DNA from: an uncultured Lachnospiraceae bacterium
GTDB taxonomy: Bacteria; Bacillota; Clostridia; Lachnospirales; Lachnospiraceae
Direction of reading: 5' to 3'
NCBI GenBank assembly: GCA_902801415.1
Contig: CADCIK010000017.1
Coordinates: forward strand, 1-33,083
DNA: 33,083 nucleotides
Below the pieces are notes generated by a model, which saw only the letters and a program-made list of their open reading frames with translations, ran no database searches and was not told the DNA's origin. Every line of letters starts with the position of its first letter. Position 1 is the first letter of the stretch. Shown here in pieces: positions 7,771-16,543 of this stretch. The position numbers and the translations under genes were made by a program.

Positions 7771-10077
7771 TCATGGTCTCTTGCTAAGAGACCGAAGCGC
7801 CTTCATCGTCTTTCTCTTGACGATCCGGGGCAGGGGGTCCTTGCCGTATCTTCTTACTATATACCCAATACCGCGCTTTTCATAGTCTCGCCAGAATAAC
7901 TGCCGCTTGTCCGATACAGGCGTAGGCCTTACAAGGTTGGGCTGCAGACAGTCCTCCCTATTGCTCTCAGCTGTGATCATCGCCTCTTTGGCTCTCTCAA
8001 ACAGCAACTGTCCCTTTTCAGTATGGATCAGGAACAGAGATACACCTTCTTCACTGTAAAACGAAGGAAGCGCTTTTTCAATCCCCCAAAAGTCCCCGAT
8101 CGTCAGATCACTGCCGCGGTCCACCGCAGCCCATGGGCATTTGTGGCAGGAAGGACGAAGGGCCATTCTGCTGTAGAATATATGTACATAATCCTTAAGG
8201 GACACTTCCCGGCCGCCCGCCGTCGCTGCTGCCACAGGCGCTTTCCACCCGTTTCGCTTATCTTTGAAAGTAATAAAGTCCGCTTTCCCGTGTTTAGACT
8301 CCAGCAGGTCCATATAGTCTTTCCAGAGTCCGGGGCTCATGGCGCCGTGGCAGATAATATCCACTGCAGTCACGCGGTCTCTGAATCCTTTGGCCTTCGC
8401 ATAGCTGATCATTCCCGCCGTCTGACAGCCCACGCCGACAAACAATAGCGGCTTATCCGCATTCTCAATAAGCCACATCTCCGCCTGCTTGAACACGGCG
8501 GCGGGACTGCTCTGCACATATTTGGATCCCCGCGCACGGTCTCTGTCCGCCGGATCTGTCATGAGGGCAAAAAATACCCTGTGCTCCTCATAGTCATAGG
8601 TGCTGCAGATGACAGCGCCGCCCTCTTTTAAAAAGAGATCGGAAAGCGCCGTAAACGCTCCGCCGGAGGAACTGCGCAGCAGCTGTTCCTGATCCCTCAG
8701 CCTTCCGGCATAGACACGAACCGTAGAAAGAGCATCTTCAGCTCTGTTGTTCTCTCCAAACCGGTCCTCTTTAAAAGGACATACTCTGACACATCTGCGG
8801 CAGTGCACGCACTTGTCAGCGTCGATCACCGGATAGAGAAAGCCTTCCCGGTCCGGCTCCATTGAGATTGCATTTACGGGGCAGATATTCATGCAGGCCG
8901 TACATCCGCTGCAGTCTTCCCGATCACAAAACAGCTGCGGAACGCCTTTTTCCGCCTTTTTTAAAAGCGCCTCGTCCTCTTTCCGATGTGCGGGTTCCGG
9001 GATCTCTCTCTTCGATACGCCTTCACAGGCTTCTAAAAGAAGCGCCTCGGAATATTCTCTTTCTTCACGCAGTCTCTCCCGCGCCTTCTTATGATCGACC
9101 GGCGCATCGCTCCAGCTCTCCGTTAGGATCCTGTCCGATAATCCCGCAAGATCCAGAAGAGACGACAGCCTGGAATTTCTGTTTCCGATCATGGCTTTCG
9201 TGCACAAAAACTGCCGTTCAAACAGAAGAGAGAAAGAAAGCGTGTGGAAGGAACCCGTGATCACATAGTCTGCGTGGCGGACAAGATTGAGATACTCGAA
9301 AGGATCCGCCGAATAGATACAATGACAGCCCCTTCTCATCTTGATCTGGTTGGTCAGAAAAACGACTTCTAGTCCTTTCTTCTTCGCGATCTCCCGGATC
9401 ATCTCCCATGTGCCCGCATCCTCCGCAGGAAAATGCACGAGCATATATTTCTTTTTGCGGATGGGCTTTTCGCCTGCAAGCTTTTTCCACTCATCCGCAT
9501 CGATCAGCTGTGTGGGATCCAGCACAAGGCCTATATTATGGTCCGGCAGCTTTTTCTCCAGGTATTCCTTGAGATTCTTCTCCCTGACATTGATAAAAGG
9601 GATCTCATCAATGAGGGACAGACACTTTTCTTCGGTATCCGCAGTAAAGGCATCTGTACCGAGACTTGCTGCGTACGTCGCCTTCTTTTCAGAATCGATT
9701 CCCTCCAAAAAGTACTTGTAATCGCCGCCCGTTATCTCCAGATTCCAGATTTGATCACTTCCCGCTATTATACGGTCATATTCTGAAAAGTCAACTGCGG
9801 GCGTAAGCTTTTCTACTCCCAGATACCGGTTTTCGAAGGCCGCGAACTTGCGGTATCTGTCCCGGATCACCGGATAACGTGCGATTGTGCCGGCTCGTTT
9901 TTTAAGGCTCCCCCCGGCTGTGGGGAGCCTTTTGTCCATCTCCTTCTTCAGTTCCCTGCACTGATAAGGAATGATCCGGGCATCAAATCCCAGCTCTCTT
10001 ATCTTTCTTTGGAGCGCGTATGCCTGCAGACAGGCCCCGTGACTCTGCGTTCCTACAAATGTCATTATCCCTATCAT
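7771..10077 (-). CDS. Fusion: polysaccharide pyruvyl transferase + 4Fe-4S/FrhB-like domain
   Basis: A 768-residue two-part protein. Residues 1 to about 345 match the polysaccharide pyruvyl transferase family (CsaB/WcaK type): the start MIGIMTFVGTQSHGACLQAY, the AGSDQIWN block near 105-112 and GSFHTLSFSLLFERQF near 275-290; such enzymes make pyruvate ketals on sugars. Residues 384-434 hold two complete [4Fe-4S] motifs, Cys389/392/395/399 and Cys423/426/429/433. The rest resembles the beta-subunit family of coenzyme F420 hydrogenase/dehydrogenase (FrhB), including GVGCQTAGM, a CHKCPWAAV cysteine pair and the family's IGDFWG motif. These two families are often neighbouring genes in polysaccharide clusters; here they are one chain with no frameshift. 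The start overlaps the polymerase gene by 4 nt (ATGA). The redox role of the FrhB part in polysaccharide synthesis is not established. Confidence 0.9.
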   Translation of the reverse strand: MIGIMTFVGTQSHGACLQAYALQRKIRELGFDARIIPYQCRELKKEMDKRLPTAGGSLKKRAGTIARYPVIRDRYRKFAAFENRYLGVEKLTPAVDFSEYDRIIAGSDQIWNLEITGGDYKYFLEGIDSEKKATYAASLGTDAFTADTEEKCLSLIDEIPFINVREKNLKEYLEKKLPDHNIGLVLDPTQLIDADEWKKLAGEKPIRKKKYMLVHFPAEDAGTWEMIREIAKKKGLEVVFLTNQIKMRRGCHCIYSADPFEYLNLVRHADYVITGSFHTLSFSLLFERQFLCTKAMIGNRNSRLSSLLDLAGLSDRILTESWSDAPVDHKKARERLREEREYSEALLLEACEGVSKREIPEPAHRKEDEALLKKAEKGVPQLFCDREDCSGCTACMNICPVNAISMEPDREGFLYPVIDADKCVHCRRCVRVCPFKEDRFGENNRAEDALSTVRVYAGRLRDQEQLLRSSSGGAFTALSDLFLKEGGAVICSTYDYEEHRVFFALMTDPADRDRARGSKYVQSSPAAVFKQAEMWLIENADKPLLFVGVGCQTAGMISYAKAKGFRDRVTAVDIICHGAMSPGLWKDYMDLLESKHGKADFITFKDKRNGWKAPVAAATAGGREVSLKDYVHIFYSRMALRPSCHKCPWAAVDRGSDLTIGDFWGIEKALPSFYSEEGVSLFLIHTEKGQLLFERAKEAMITAESNREDCLQPNLVRPTPVSDKRQLFWRDYEKRGIGYIVRRYGKDPLPRIVKRKTMKALRSLSKRP

Positions 10078-11432
10078 ACTTTTGACTCCGCCATCACAAC
10101 ATCCGGATATCCCTCTCCGGTATGAACCGGACAGGCTGCTTCCCGAGACAATGCTTCACCTGCGCATGGACCTCGCAGTACAGCAAGACCGGTCATGGCC
10201 GTAAAGCTGTACATAAAGATCGTATAATCGTAGAGCGTATTGCCGGTTAAATTATATAGCATTACAAATACCTGGCTTACAACGGATACATAGAGCGCCT
10301 TTCTCCTCCAGGTTTCCAAAGACCGCCTGTACCTGAGTGCATTGCAAGTCGTAAACAGGGTTCCCAGCGCCGCCCATAAGTAAATAAGAAAACCAACTAT
10401 ACCTGTTTCGCATAGGAGCTGCAGATATGTGTTGTGGGAATTGAGGTATTTTGCACCGGCAGACTGCCAATCCTGATACAGTTCCACAGCGTAGACCTGC
10501 TTATAGCCGCCCCAGCCGATTCCCATGACTGGATTTTTTCTGAACAGGTCCAGTGCAAGCGCCCACATCTTAAACCTGGTTCGGGTCTGGCTGTCATTAC
10601 CGACTGTCGTAAAGCGCATGAGAAGCGTCCGAAGAGCCGATACATGGAAGCTCATGAAATACAGCGCCATGGCTCCCAGAAGCACAGCCGCGAACAATAT
10701 GAACCCTCTGCGCAGGGTCTGGCGAGGATTCGCCACAAAGTAAACCACACAGAAGGCAATTATTGTAAACAGGAAATGGGCACGCTTAGAGGTAAGTATG
10801 ATCGCCACGAAACTAAGGGCTGTCATGATCAATGTCGGATAGTGCATTTTCCGGGCTTCTGTCACATAGTAAAGAAGACAGCCTCCAAAAATAAGGAGCA
10901 CAAATGCGATCATTGTTCCGTTCTGTGAATAGTGATTCTGCAGGCCTGCGCGATACCCGGCTGCGCCGCCGCTGGTACCAACAGGAATCTGACCGTACAG
11001 AGCGATCATGATCTTATAAAGTCCCGGCATGACCAGGAACACATATGTTGCGATCACATTGGGCATACCGATGCAGGCCATTCCCGTCAGCGCATGTTTT
11101 TGCCACCGGAATCCGAACTGCGACATAAAAATGATCGATACACCCGCTAACGCTCTGACAAAAAACTGCATATAGCCGTGTGCCAGATCCTGGTTTCGGT
11201 TGAAGAGGATCTCACATATGAGCAGCGCCCAGGGGATCAGCACTGCGATCTGCTTCTTACTGAGCTTTCGATCCCTGAAAAAGAGAGGCGCCAAACCCAG
11301 CACAACCAAAAAAGCCAGATAGAGATCCTTGATCATACCTGGCATAAATAGATTCATGATTGAGAAATAATTTGCGTAGGCAAGTAGAAAACCTGTTGCT
11401 ACGATAATACAGAAGTCGCTCTTAAACTTCAT
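10074..11432 (-). CDS. O-antigen ligase/Wzy-type polymerase
   Basis: A 452-residue polytopic membrane protein with about 11-12 helices. It has the Wzy_C (O-antigen ligase/polymerase) signature: NHYSQNGTMIAF near residues 166-177 in the middle, GIGWGGYKQVY near 304-314, and the hallmark HNTYLQLLCETGIVGF around 333-348. Such proteins link lipid-carried repeat units into long chains on the outer face of the membrane. GGAGG lies 6 nt before the ATG. Being the only candidate polymerase in a cluster with Wzx and CpsC, it is the likely Wzy; a ligase role cannot be excluded from sequence alone. Confidence 0.88.
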   Translation of the reverse strand: MKFKSDFCIIVATGFLLAYANYFSIMNLFMPGMIKDLYLAFLVVLGLAPLFFRDRKLSKKQIAVLIPWALLICEILFNRNQDLAHGYMQFFVRALAGVSIIFMSQFGFRWQKHALTGMACIGMPNVIATYVFLVMPGLYKIMIALYGQIPVGTSGGAAGYRAGLQNHYSQNGTMIAFVLLIFGGCLLYYVTEARKMHYPTLIMTALSFVAIILTSKRAHFLFTIIAFCVVYFVANPRQTLRRGFILFAAVLLGAMALYFMSFHVSALRTLLMRFTTVGNDSQTRTRFKMWALALDLFRKNPVMGIGWGGYKQVYAVELYQDWQSAGAKYLNSHNTYLQLLCETGIVGFLIYLWAALGTLFTTCNALRYRRSLETWRRKALYVSVVSQVFVMLYNLTGNTLYDYTIFMYSFTAMTGLAVLRGPCAGEALSREAACPVHTGEGYPDVVMAESKV

Positions 11433-11453
11433 TGCTGTCCTCCGTCAGAAAGG

Positions 11454-12392
11454 TCAGTAGGAAAAAGCCTTGACCTTAACTCTGGCATTCAGATATGGAT
11501 TTAGAATCGCCCGAATCCTGTTCTTTTTTATATATTCCTTCATTCGATCGCATTCCGGTACCTGCCCCCTGCATTTGGCAGCCTTAGTAAGGATCTTATT
11601 GGCAATCAGCATCTTCTTATAAATAAACACATCGCGGATCATTCGGCTGGCCTTCGGAAAATGGTCCTCTGCTCTGCATATCGATTCCCATTCGCTGAGC
11701 CATTTGGGTTCAAATTCCGTCTGCTCCACGATTATCTTCATGGCACCGCATGGATTGATCAGATAATTGTATAGAGGTGCTTCGACCAGATAAAACGCGT
11801 CGCATCTTTGGACATACTCGATGAGAAACAGCAGGTCCTCCCCAATTGTGATTGACTCATCAAAAGTCATGCCCGTGATAAGCTCCGACCGAAACATCTT
11901 ATTCCAAAGGCAGGATGCAACGGATTCATGCAGCATGATCCCTGCGACAATTTCTTCTCTTGAAAGATATCCGTCACCCGAGAGGTGAAGCGCTTCTCTT
12001 TTATTGGGGAATCCGCCGATTTCCCGTTCTTCCACATCTATATACCTGTATCCGCACACGACAAGGTCACAGCTGTGCCTGTCCATAGCGTCCGCCATCT
12101 TCTCCACATAATCCGGCTCCGGATAATCGTCCGCGTCTATAAAGACAACGCTTGTTCCGGAAACCCGCCGCAGCCCGTCGTTGCGCGCTGCGGAGACGCC
12201 TCCGTTCTTCTTTTCAATTACAACCATTCTATCATCATCAAAGGAGCGGATGATATCTCCCGATCTGTCCGAAGAGCCGTCGTTGATCAAAATGATCTCC
12301 AGGTCCTTGTGGGTCTGCCCCAGAATGGCTCTAAGGCATCTCTCCAAATACTTTTCCGCGTTATAAACAGGGATGATCACAGAAACTTTCAA
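11454..12392 (-). CDS. Family 2 glycosyltransferase
   Basis: A 312-residue cytoplasmic GT-A enzyme. The start KVSVIIPVYNAEKYLERCL, the INDGSSDRS nucleotide-binding loop, NGGVSAARNDGL and the FIDADDYPEPDYVEKM block (DxD-type metal site) are classic GT2 features. The C-terminal third has the helical, basic region common to capsule GT2 enzymes. The start codon is TTG (12390-12392), about 9 nt after GAGG. A 75-nt gap with no clear signal separates it from the acetyltransferase gene. Donor and acceptor sugars cannot be predicted. Confidence 0.92.
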   Translation of the reverse strand: MKVSVIIPVYNAEKYLERCLRAILGQTHKDLEIILINDGSSDRSGDIIRSFDDDRMVVIEKKNGGVSAARNDGLRRVSGTSVVFIDADDYPEPDYVEKMADAMDRHSCDLVVCGYRYIDVEEREIGGFPNKREALHLSGDGYLSREEIVAGIMLHESVASCLWNKMFRSELITGMTFDESITIGEDLLFLIEYVQRCDAFYLVEAPLYNYLINPCGAMKIIVEQTEFEPKWLSEWESICRAEDHFPKASRMIRDVFIYKKMLIANKILTKAAKCRGQVPECDRMKEYIKKNRIRAILNPYLNARVKVKAFSY

Positions 12393-12467
12393 ATTTTTCG
12401 TCCTCAGTCTGCAGATGTCTGCCGTCTTGTCAAAATACTGAACGCCGGTGCCGGCTGCCGTGTCTTC

Positions 12468-13001
12468 CTAAAACTCCTTAATCTTAGCGGCAAGGGAAGG
12501 CCCCCACACTGTGCGTGCCGGAATACTGCCCTTCACGACGCTCCCGGCAGCGATCACACAGTTGCGGCCTATATGTGTGTCCTTCAAGATCACACAATTT
12601 GCGCCAATCCAGACGTCGTCTTCGATCACTACGGAGCCTGTCTTGTATCCAATATTGTTGTTTTTATAATCATGGTCATGATCCACGATCACGACATTAT
12701 TAGCAATCTTAACCCGGTTTCCAATTGTTATCCGGTTCATAGAAGTAACGCTCACATTATAGCTCATAAAAGCGTACTCTCCGATCCGGATCACGCCGCC
12801 TGGCGTATGCAGGCGCACGCCTGACCGGAAATGACTGTTCTTTCCAATGTGGATCTCTCCGTCTTCGGGCTTTAAGCGGACATTTGACTCCCACCTGGGG
12901 AACCCTGCCGCTTTGATGCGGCCCGCCCCAAGGATCCCGCTCAGAATCCAGTGCGGTACCGTAACCAGTTTTTCAATGGAACGTGTGATCTTTTTATTCA
13001 A
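12468..13001 (-). CDS. Left-handed beta-helix (hexapeptide) acetyltransferase
   Basis: A 177-residue protein built from hexapeptide repeats from about residue 45 to the end (IHIGKN, IRIGEY, ITIGNR, VKIANN, VWIGAN, THIGRN, CVIAAG). The VDHDHDY segment contributes the histidine expected at the acetyl-CoA site, and VWIGANCVILKDTHIG is the typical closing coil. It probably O-acetylates a sugar of the repeat unit (NodL/WcaF type). The start overlaps the preceding GT4 gene by 4 nt, so the two are co-translated. Confidence 0.9.
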   Translation of the reverse strand: MNKKITRSIEKLVTVPHWILSGILGAGRIKAAGFPRWESNVRLKPEDGEIHIGKNSHFRSGVRLHTPGGVIRIGEYAFMSYNVSVTSMNRITIGNRVKIANNVVIVDHDHDYKNNNIGYKTGSVVIEDDVWIGANCVILKDTHIGRNCVIAAGSVVKGSIPARTVWGPSLAAKIKEF

Positions 13002-14158
13002 AGCGCCAGACTCCCTTGATACATCTCTTTATACATCTTGAGCATCCCGTCCGCGACGTCCCGGATCGCATATCCGGAACGGATCACGTTTTCATAACCG
13101 TTAAGGTCCCGATGGCCTTTCATGGAAAGGGCCGCCTTTGCCCATATCTCAGGACTGTCCGAAAGGCTGAGGAACTGCAGACTGTCCGCGATCTTGATCT
13201 CCTCCGTGATTGCATCGGATAGCACACAAGGAACGCCGGCTGCCTGAATCTCGACACAAGATACCGGCAAGCCTTCATGAAAACTCGGCATCACAAAGAC
13301 ATCCATCGCCTGATACATTCTTTCAATATCCGGCACTTCTCCCATAAAGCGAACGTAAGGCGCCATCCCCAGTTCATTCACGAGGCCCCGGACCTCCGTT
13401 TCCAGATCCCCCTTTCCAAACAGGAGGAGAACGCTCTCCGGTTCCTTCTCATGAATCTTTTCAAATATTCTGATCAAAAAGACATGATTCTTTTGCTTGT
13501 AAAATCGTCCCACATGCCCCACGACAAACTTATCTTGCAGACCCAATTCCTGCCTGACCGTTTTTCGAATCTCAGGATCAAAACGAAAACGCTCTGCATT
13601 GATCCCGTTTTTGACAATCTGTACCCTGCCTTCTCTTACAGTCTGATCTGTAAACATATACGAGGCCGCTTTGCGGGAACAGGCAAGGAGCAGGGTCGCG
13701 TTCTTCTCCAGCTGCGGTTTGAGCGCTTCAAAGGCAGCCTTCTTGATCCTGGAGCGGTTGGTGTCTCCGGCGTTATGCGAATGGACAATCCTGCAAGGCA
13801 CACCGGCTTTTCGGACTGCCATAACGGCGAACAGATTAAAGAAGAAATTACCGGAATTGATATGAACGACGGAATACGCATGCTGCGTAAGGAACTCATA
13901 AAGCCGCTTATACAGGCCGGTCTTTCTCGTCAGAATATTGCCCTTGATCCCCAGCTCATAGATACGGCCGCCCATCTCTTCGATCTCCTCCCTGTGGATC
14001 CCGTATGTGGTCACGTTGGGAGACAAAAAATCGAACTGCACCTGTTCTCTGTCAATATTTGTATAAACATTATAAAGAAACGACGAAACGCCGCCAAAAG
14101 ATCTGCTGCCCGAATTGATCTGCAGGACCCGGATGGGTTCTTTTCTGTTTTGATCCAT
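12998..14158 (-). CDS. GT4-family glycosyltransferase (GT-B fold)
   Basis: A 386-residue retaining-type glycosyltransferase. The N-terminal domain opens with VLQINSGSRSFGGVSSFLYN, which includes the glycine-rich loop, and contains HSHNAGDTNRSR near residue 130. The C-terminal donor domain has GHVGRFYKQKNHVFLI and the E-x7-E type motif PSFHEGLPVSCVEIQAAGVP. This matches the EpsF/CapM group of capsule enzymes. GAGG is about 9 nt before the ATG. Specificity unknown. Confidence 0.93.
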   Translation of the reverse strand: MDQNRKEPIRVLQINSGSRSFGGVSSFLYNVYTNIDREQVQFDFLSPNVTTYGIHREEIEEMGGRIYELGIKGNILTRKTGLYKRLYEFLTQHAYSVVHINSGNFFFNLFAVMAVRKAGVPCRIVHSHNAGDTNRSRIKKAAFEALKPQLEKNATLLLACSRKAASYMFTDQTVREGRVQIVKNGINAERFRFDPEIRKTVRQELGLQDKFVVGHVGRFYKQKNHVFLIRIFEKIHEKEPESVLLLFGKGDLETEVRGLVNELGMAPYVRFMGEVPDIERMYQAMDVFVMPSFHEGLPVSCVEIQAAGVPCVLSDAITEEIKIADSLQFLSLSDSPEIWAKAALSMKGHRDLNGYENVIRSGYAIRDVADGMLKMYKEMYQGSLAL

Positions 14159-14172
14159 GCGCCAGTTCCTCT

Positions 14173-14604
14173 TCAGTCGCCCTTAATTGCCTCGTTCTCT
14201 ACAGTACGGAGGCCGGTGGAGCTGACCCCTGCCGTGTGGGGCAGGAAAACAACATCCACGCCTTTGCGGCCAAGGTCCACTTTGGTCTTTTCCCATCGGG
14301 GATTTCCCTTCCAGTCGTCTCCGATGAATATCGCGTCAAAATGATATTTCTCGAGCGCCTCTTCTTTGTCCAGTGTATCCGCGATGACACATTCATCAAC
14401 CGCTTTGATATTGGCGACGATGATCTGCCTCTCCTTTTCATGGACGACAGGCGTCTTATGCTTATAGGACTCCACAAGCGCGTCGGAATTGACGCCTACG
14501 ATCAGATATTCACAATATGCTTTTGCGTTATTGATCAGATTCAAATGGCCTATATGAAACATATCATATACACCTTGTGTATAGCCGACTTTGTACTTTT
14601 TCAT
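14173..14604 (-). CDS. tagD: Glycerol-3-phosphate cytidylyltransferase (TagD-like)
   Basis: A 143-residue cytidylyltransferase with the nucleotidyl-transfer motif HIGH (in YDMFHIGHLNLI, residues 17-20) and a C-terminal SSTGLR that corresponds to the family's STT-x-LR signature. Length and layout match TagD/GCT enzymes, which make CDP-glycerol from CTP and glycerol 3-phosphate; IFIGDDWKGNPRW is a typical block. It directly precedes the CDP-glycerol-type glycerophosphotransferase gene on the map, 13 nt from its end, which supports a CDP-glycerol product for that enzyme. The close relatives that act on other polyol phosphates are a less likely alternative. Confidence 0.9.
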   Translation of the reverse strand: MKKYKVGYTQGVYDMFHIGHLNLINNAKAYCEYLIVGVNSDALVESYKHKTPVVHEKERQIIVANIKAVDECVIADTLDKEEALEKYHFDAIFIGDDWKGNPRWEKTKVDLGRKGVDVVFLPHTAGVSSTGLRTVENEAIKGD

Positions 14605-14617
14605 TTCCTTAATTCTC

Positions 14618-15766
14618 TTAACTGCTGCTAATCTTGCTTTTGATCAGTTGTACGACTCGTTCTGTCGCATTTCCGTCCTCCAGTGATCCCATATCCTGAT
14701 GATGAAGTTCCATCTGCTTTTGAAATACTTCCGGCGCATAACTGTCAATTTCGTCTAAAAGCGCATCCATTGTCTCCGCGATCGGGAATCTCCACTTTTC
14801 GATGGGAAGGTCAAAACTCTTCTCCTGATAATACTCCTTTAAATCATAACAATACAGAAAGCAGGGACGACATGTAAATGAATAATCCCAGATGCAGGAG
14901 GAATAGTCAGAGATCAGAATATCTGCCGTATAGAGAAGGTCCTGCATTTCAGGATAATCCGTCGCATCCTTAACATATTCGAGCGGAGTATGAATCCTGT
15001 CTCTTACGTTGGGATGAAGCCGCACTGCAATGATCCACCTTCCGCCGAACTTCTCCACCAGCTTATCATGCAGCCTCTTGTAATCCAGCGGGTATTCCCC
15101 CTCGCTCTTTCTACTTGTTCTCCAAGTAGGTGCATAGAGAAGAAGTCTTGCCCCATCCTCATAGCCGAGCCCCTCGCGGACACGGGCCGGGATCCTGTCG
15201 TCATCTTGTCGGATCAAAACATCCATCCGAGGCGTACCGGGAATAACCTCACCTGTAAACCCCATGGATCCTCGGACTCTGCGCTCTGTCATACTTGCAG
15301 CACCGCTGCATACATAGGAATAGTCCCTGTGCATCTGCTGATTCACTTTACTGGCGATACCTGTAGAGCTTCCGATTTTTTTATAACCATTACTTGCGTG
15401 CCAAGTCTGGATAAAGGTCTGCTCCTTTCGTCTGGCAAGTTCTCCATACCCCTGCACGTTGAAGACCATGACTCTTGATGTTTTGGCAAGATAATAATAC
15501 TTGAGAGATCTATATCGTACTCTCCTGATCCCGGGTTTTGTAAGATCTGCAAACTTTTCCGGTTTTTTAAAAGCCCATATGATCTCCACTCCACTTTCCT
15601 TACTGAGCTGGTCTGAGACGCACCTTGGATTGCAGGAGTACTGCTTGCCGTTAAAGCTGTAAAACATGACTCTGTTCGAACGGATCGGACAGAGGTTGAA
15701 TATATTGAGAATATGCCGTAATAGGAGGATGCCCCAGTATTGAGCGTAGAGTTTCAATGTTTTCAT
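14618..15766 (-). CDS. CDP-glycerol:polyglycerophosphate glycerophosphotransferase-like (TagB/TagF family)
   Basis: A 382-residue membrane-associated enzyme. It starts with a hydrophobic, basic anchor (MKTLKLYAQYWGILLLRHIL), followed by SNRVMFYSFNGKQYSCNPRC, which is typical of the family. Catalytic-type blocks are TWHASNGYKKIG (usually WHG in TagF) and DILISDYSSCIWDYSF, and the GT-B C-terminal region is complete. It likely adds a glycerol phosphate unit, using CDP-glycerol from TagD. The start is set at ATG 15764-15766, which overlaps the stop of a decayed upstream frame (ATGA). An in-frame TTG 22 codons earlier (15830-15832) has AAGGA at good spacing, but the extra residues are not family-like. 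Confidence 0.9.
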   Translation of the reverse strand: MKTLKLYAQYWGILLLRHILNIFNLCPIRSNRVMFYSFNGKQYSCNPRCVSDQLSKESGVEIIWAFKKPEKFADLTKPGIRRVRYRSLKYYYLAKTSRVMVFNVQGYGELARRKEQTFIQTWHASNGYKKIGSSTGIASKVNQQMHRDYSYVCSGAASMTERRVRGSMGFTGEVIPGTPRMDVLIRQDDDRIPARVREGLGYEDGARLLLYAPTWRTSRKSEGEYPLDYKRLHDKLVEKFGGRWIIAVRLHPNVRDRIHTPLEYVKDATDYPEMQDLLYTADILISDYSSCIWDYSFTCRPCFLYCYDLKEYYQEKSFDLPIEKWRFPIAETMDALLDEIDSYAPEVFQKQMELHHQDMGSLEDGNATERVVQLIKSKISSS

Positions 15767-16012
15767 TCTGCCTCGCCGTCCGTTCGAATTATTCCGGGCA
15801 CAACTAAATACCTCATCCAAACCGATCTCCAACTTATTTCCTTGGGATTATAATTCATGAGATCGGAAATTCCGAGGTAACGATAATAATTCGCCGCGTA
15901 ATTCTTTTTTAACTGATAAATCGTTTCTTCTCCATAAAAAGAGTTATTAAAAGAAGCGCCTCAGCAGCCATACGTTTCAGGCTTGTTGCACCGTACTCCG
16001 GTATCAGCCGCT
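15763..16012 (-). pseudogene. Frameshifted C-terminal remnant of an unidentified gene
   Basis: Two overlapping open frames read like one protein broken by a frameshift. The first (15909-16031, 40 codons, ending in TAA) contains RLIPEYGATSLKRMAAEALL. The second (15763-15960, 65 codons after a TGA) contains YQLKKNYAANYYRYLGISDL and then NYNPKEISWRSVWMRYL, rich in aromatic and basic residues. Neither has a usable start codon with a ribosome binding site. The second frame ends at a TGA that overlaps the ATG of the TagF-like gene (ATGA), the same coupling seen at several genuine joints in this operon. The pattern suggests the tail of a lost, possibly glycosyltransferase, gene between pssE and the TagF-like gene. 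The family is not recognised; the pseudogene reading rests on composition and the overlap. Confidence 0.45.
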
Positions 16013-16516
16013 CTACTTCTCCTTCATCAATTCATCCACGATCCTGCCGAAATTCTCACAGAACTTCGCGTTATTGCTGTTGAGAACACTGGGCATCTTC
16101 GCCGCTATATTTTCATAATCCTTAATGATCCCGCCAAGTTCGTTAATATCTTCCACTACAATGATATTGCCCTGTGCCTGGGAAACTCTTTCACAGAATT
16201 CAAGCTGATGATTGTTGACATGTTCATCAAACTTCTTCTGCCTGGGAACGACCACAGGGATCTTCCCGATCTGTAAAGGCATAATAAAAGAACTGGGGCC
16301 GCCGTGCGTGATCACGATCCGCGCTTCATCCACATACTTAATCATATCCGGGTACGAAAAGAGCTTGCTCCATTTACAATACCTCGGTTTGTATGTGCTG
16401 AAACCGGTCTGGATGACCACATCTTCGGTGATCTCACCATTTCCTTTCAGCTTATCCATATACTCAACCAGCCTGTTGAACGGCTGTTCATGAGTTCCAA
16501 CAGTCACAAATATCAT
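16013..16516 (-). CDS. pssE: PssE/Alg13-like glycosyltransferase catalytic subunit
   Basis: A 167-residue protein equal to the C-terminal half of a GT28/MurG-type enzyme. It begins MIFVTVGTHEQPFNRLVEYM, the diagnostic start of PssE, EpsF and Cps14G proteins, and has ITHGGPSSFIMPLQIGKIPVVVPR, the nucleotide-sugar binding block. It works as a heterodimer with a membrane-bound Alg14-like partner, here PssD immediately upstream (27 nt gap). In studied systems such pairs add the second sugar of the repeat unit. GGAG lies 5 nt before the ATG. Confidence 0.94.
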   Translation of the reverse strand: MIFVTVGTHEQPFNRLVEYMDKLKGNGEITEDVVIQTGFSTYKPRYCKWSKLFSYPDMIKYVDEARIVITHGGPSSFIMPLQIGKIPVVVPRQKKFDEHVNNHQLEFCERVSQAQGNIIVVEDINELGGIIKDYENIAAKMPSVLNSNNAKFCENFGRIVDELMKEK

Positions 16517-16543
16517 TGTTTCTCCAACCCTTGATGCAGACAG

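Noticed and set aside
7775-7793. Palindrome GGTCTCTT-GCT-AAGAGACC at the end of the pyruvyltransferase fusion gene
   Set aside because: It lies inside the last codons and has no T-run after it on either strand; the operon continues 31 nt later, so it is not a credible terminator.
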